This document shows, piece by piece, positions 5,399 through 5,746 of a stretch of DNA of 5,746 bases; position 1 is the first letter of the stretch, and the number at the start of each line of letters is the position of its first letter. The notes beneath the pieces are model-generated. The model did no database searches, was not told where the DNA came from, and worked only from the letters and a program-made list of their open reading frames with translations. The stretch is from Actinomycetes bacterium (GTDB taxonomy: Bacteria; Actinomycetota; Acidimicrobiia; Acidimicrobiales; RAAP-2). A program made the translations under genes and the position numbers. Where the stretch lies: the NCBI GenBank assembly GCA_021800645.1, contig JAJYYT010000149.1, positions 1 to 5,746 of the forward strand, in the 5' to 3' direction.

Positions 5399-5439
5399 CC
5401 TGGACTCGACGTCCCGGCGACGTCCGACCTGCGTCCAGG
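5399..5439. terminator. Two-tier inverted repeat between convergent genes, possible bidirectional terminator
   Basis: The outer arms CCTGGAC (5399-5405) and GTCCAGG (5433-5439) pair perfectly over 7 bp. Inside them GACGTC (5408-5413) and GACGTC (5419-5424) pair over 6 bp around CCGGC, leaving 2 and 8 unpaired bases. It lies 23 nt past the stop of the minus-strand gene and 79 nt past the plus-strand gene. There is no T-tract. A structured RNA or protein-binding palindrome is the alternative. Confidence 0.4.
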
Positions 5440-5462
5440 GGCCCTGAAAGGCCTACACGGAC

Positions 5463-5746
5463 CTACAGGGAGCTGAAGGAGCCGCGCGTCGTGGTCCTGG
5501 GCGTCGTGGTCCCAGCGAACGAGTGTCCCAACCCTAGCCACGGTGCCGCCGATCCCGAGAAGTGACGATCACCCTGGGGGAACTGCTGGTCACCCTGCGG
5601 GCGGAACCGCCCGAGCGGGACCACGATGACCCTCGTGGCAGACACGGTCCCCGAGGCTGTGGTGCCCTGGACGAAGACGGTGCTGCCGACGCAGACGTCC
5701 GCGAAGCTCGCCCCGAGCGTCGTGGGCGCGAGGAACCTGGTCGTCG
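5463..5746 (-). CDS. C-terminal part of a probable secreted DUF5666-like protein, 5' end beyond window
   Basis: 93 residues are visible in a frame open to the window edge, ending in TAG at 5465-5463. The first half, with strong G/C third positions, contains TTRFLAP...SFADVCVGSTVFVQG followed by GTVSATRVIV. This resembles the end of DUF5666-type beta domains (Thr-rich strand, KVG-x-V-V-x-GT, then GTV-x-A-x-V). The tail after Val-Pro-Leu-Gly is low-complexity and holds a tandem PQGDxxF (PQGDQQF, PQGDRHF), then a Ser/Thr/Gly-rich end. Codon bias weakens in the last 35 codons, and the underlying ggggg run (5576-5580 on +) could mark a frameshift, so the exact C-terminus is uncertain. DUF5666 proteins are typically secreted or cell-surface and of unknown function; any signal peptide would lie outside the window. 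It converges on the small membrane protein gene. Confidence 0.5.
   Translation of the reverse strand, partial: TTRFLAPTTLGASFADVCVGSTVFVQGTTASGTVSATRVIVVPLGRFRPQGDQQFPQGDRHFSGSAAPWLGLGHSFAGTTTPRTTTRGSFSSL

Noticed and set aside
5516..5529. Possible fifth LexA box CGAACGAGTGTCCC
   Set aside because: The right half-site has two mismatches (GTCCC for GTTCG), and it lies inside the 3' end of a gene rather than at a promoter.
4699..5541. Long minus-strand open frame across the dinB end and the small membrane protein gene
   Set aside because: Its composition is biased and no domain is seen. It opposes dinB, which has clear motifs, and a small gene with a strong ribosome binding site.

Overview
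This is a GC-rich window (roughly 70% by eye) with many GTG starts, strong G/C third-position bias and LexA operators of the CGAAC-N4-GTTCG type. These features suggest an actinobacterium. The order lexA / divergent LysM membrane protein / nrdR matches the mycobacterial lexA locus (lexA–Rv2719c(chiZ)–nrdR). A deeper lineage such as Acidimicrobiia is possible, but that is inference.

Layout. At 2-865 (+) is the C-terminal three quarters or so of a Gram-positive-type succinyl-diaminopimelate desuccinylase (DapE), cut by the window start. It converges on lexA (938-1567, -) across a 72-bp gap with a GC-rich hairpin. The region 1568-1837 is the regulatory core. It holds four 14-bp LexA boxes and two divergent promoters, and each promoter carries one box at or beside its -35 element and one at or just past the predicted transcription start. 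Rightwards lie a LysM single-pass membrane protein (1838-2365), nrdR (2419-2889), a PIG-L/LmbE-type deacetylase (2909-3622) and dinB/DNA polymerase IV (3615-4988). Gaps of 53, 19 and -8 nt make these four genes a likely single transcription unit. A small two-helix membrane protein (5083-5319) with its own strong ribosome binding site follows. The right end has structured intergenic DNA and, on the minus strand, the C-terminal part of a probable secreted DUF5666-like protein (5463-5746) that runs off the window.

How the genes fit together. LexA would repress itself and the rightward operon. DNA damage (RecA-stimulated LexA self-cleavage) would then co-induce a division-blocking LysM protein resembling ChiZ/DivS/YneA, NrdR (repressor of ribonucleotide reductase genes), a zinc deacetylase of unknown substrate, and the translesion polymerase Pol IV. 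The individual families are known. The unusual point is their apparent packaging behind one doubly operated promoter, with NrdR and a PIG-L deacetylase placed between the division inhibitor and the polymerase. I see no CRISPR array, tRNA, rRNA, insertion sequence or phage gene.
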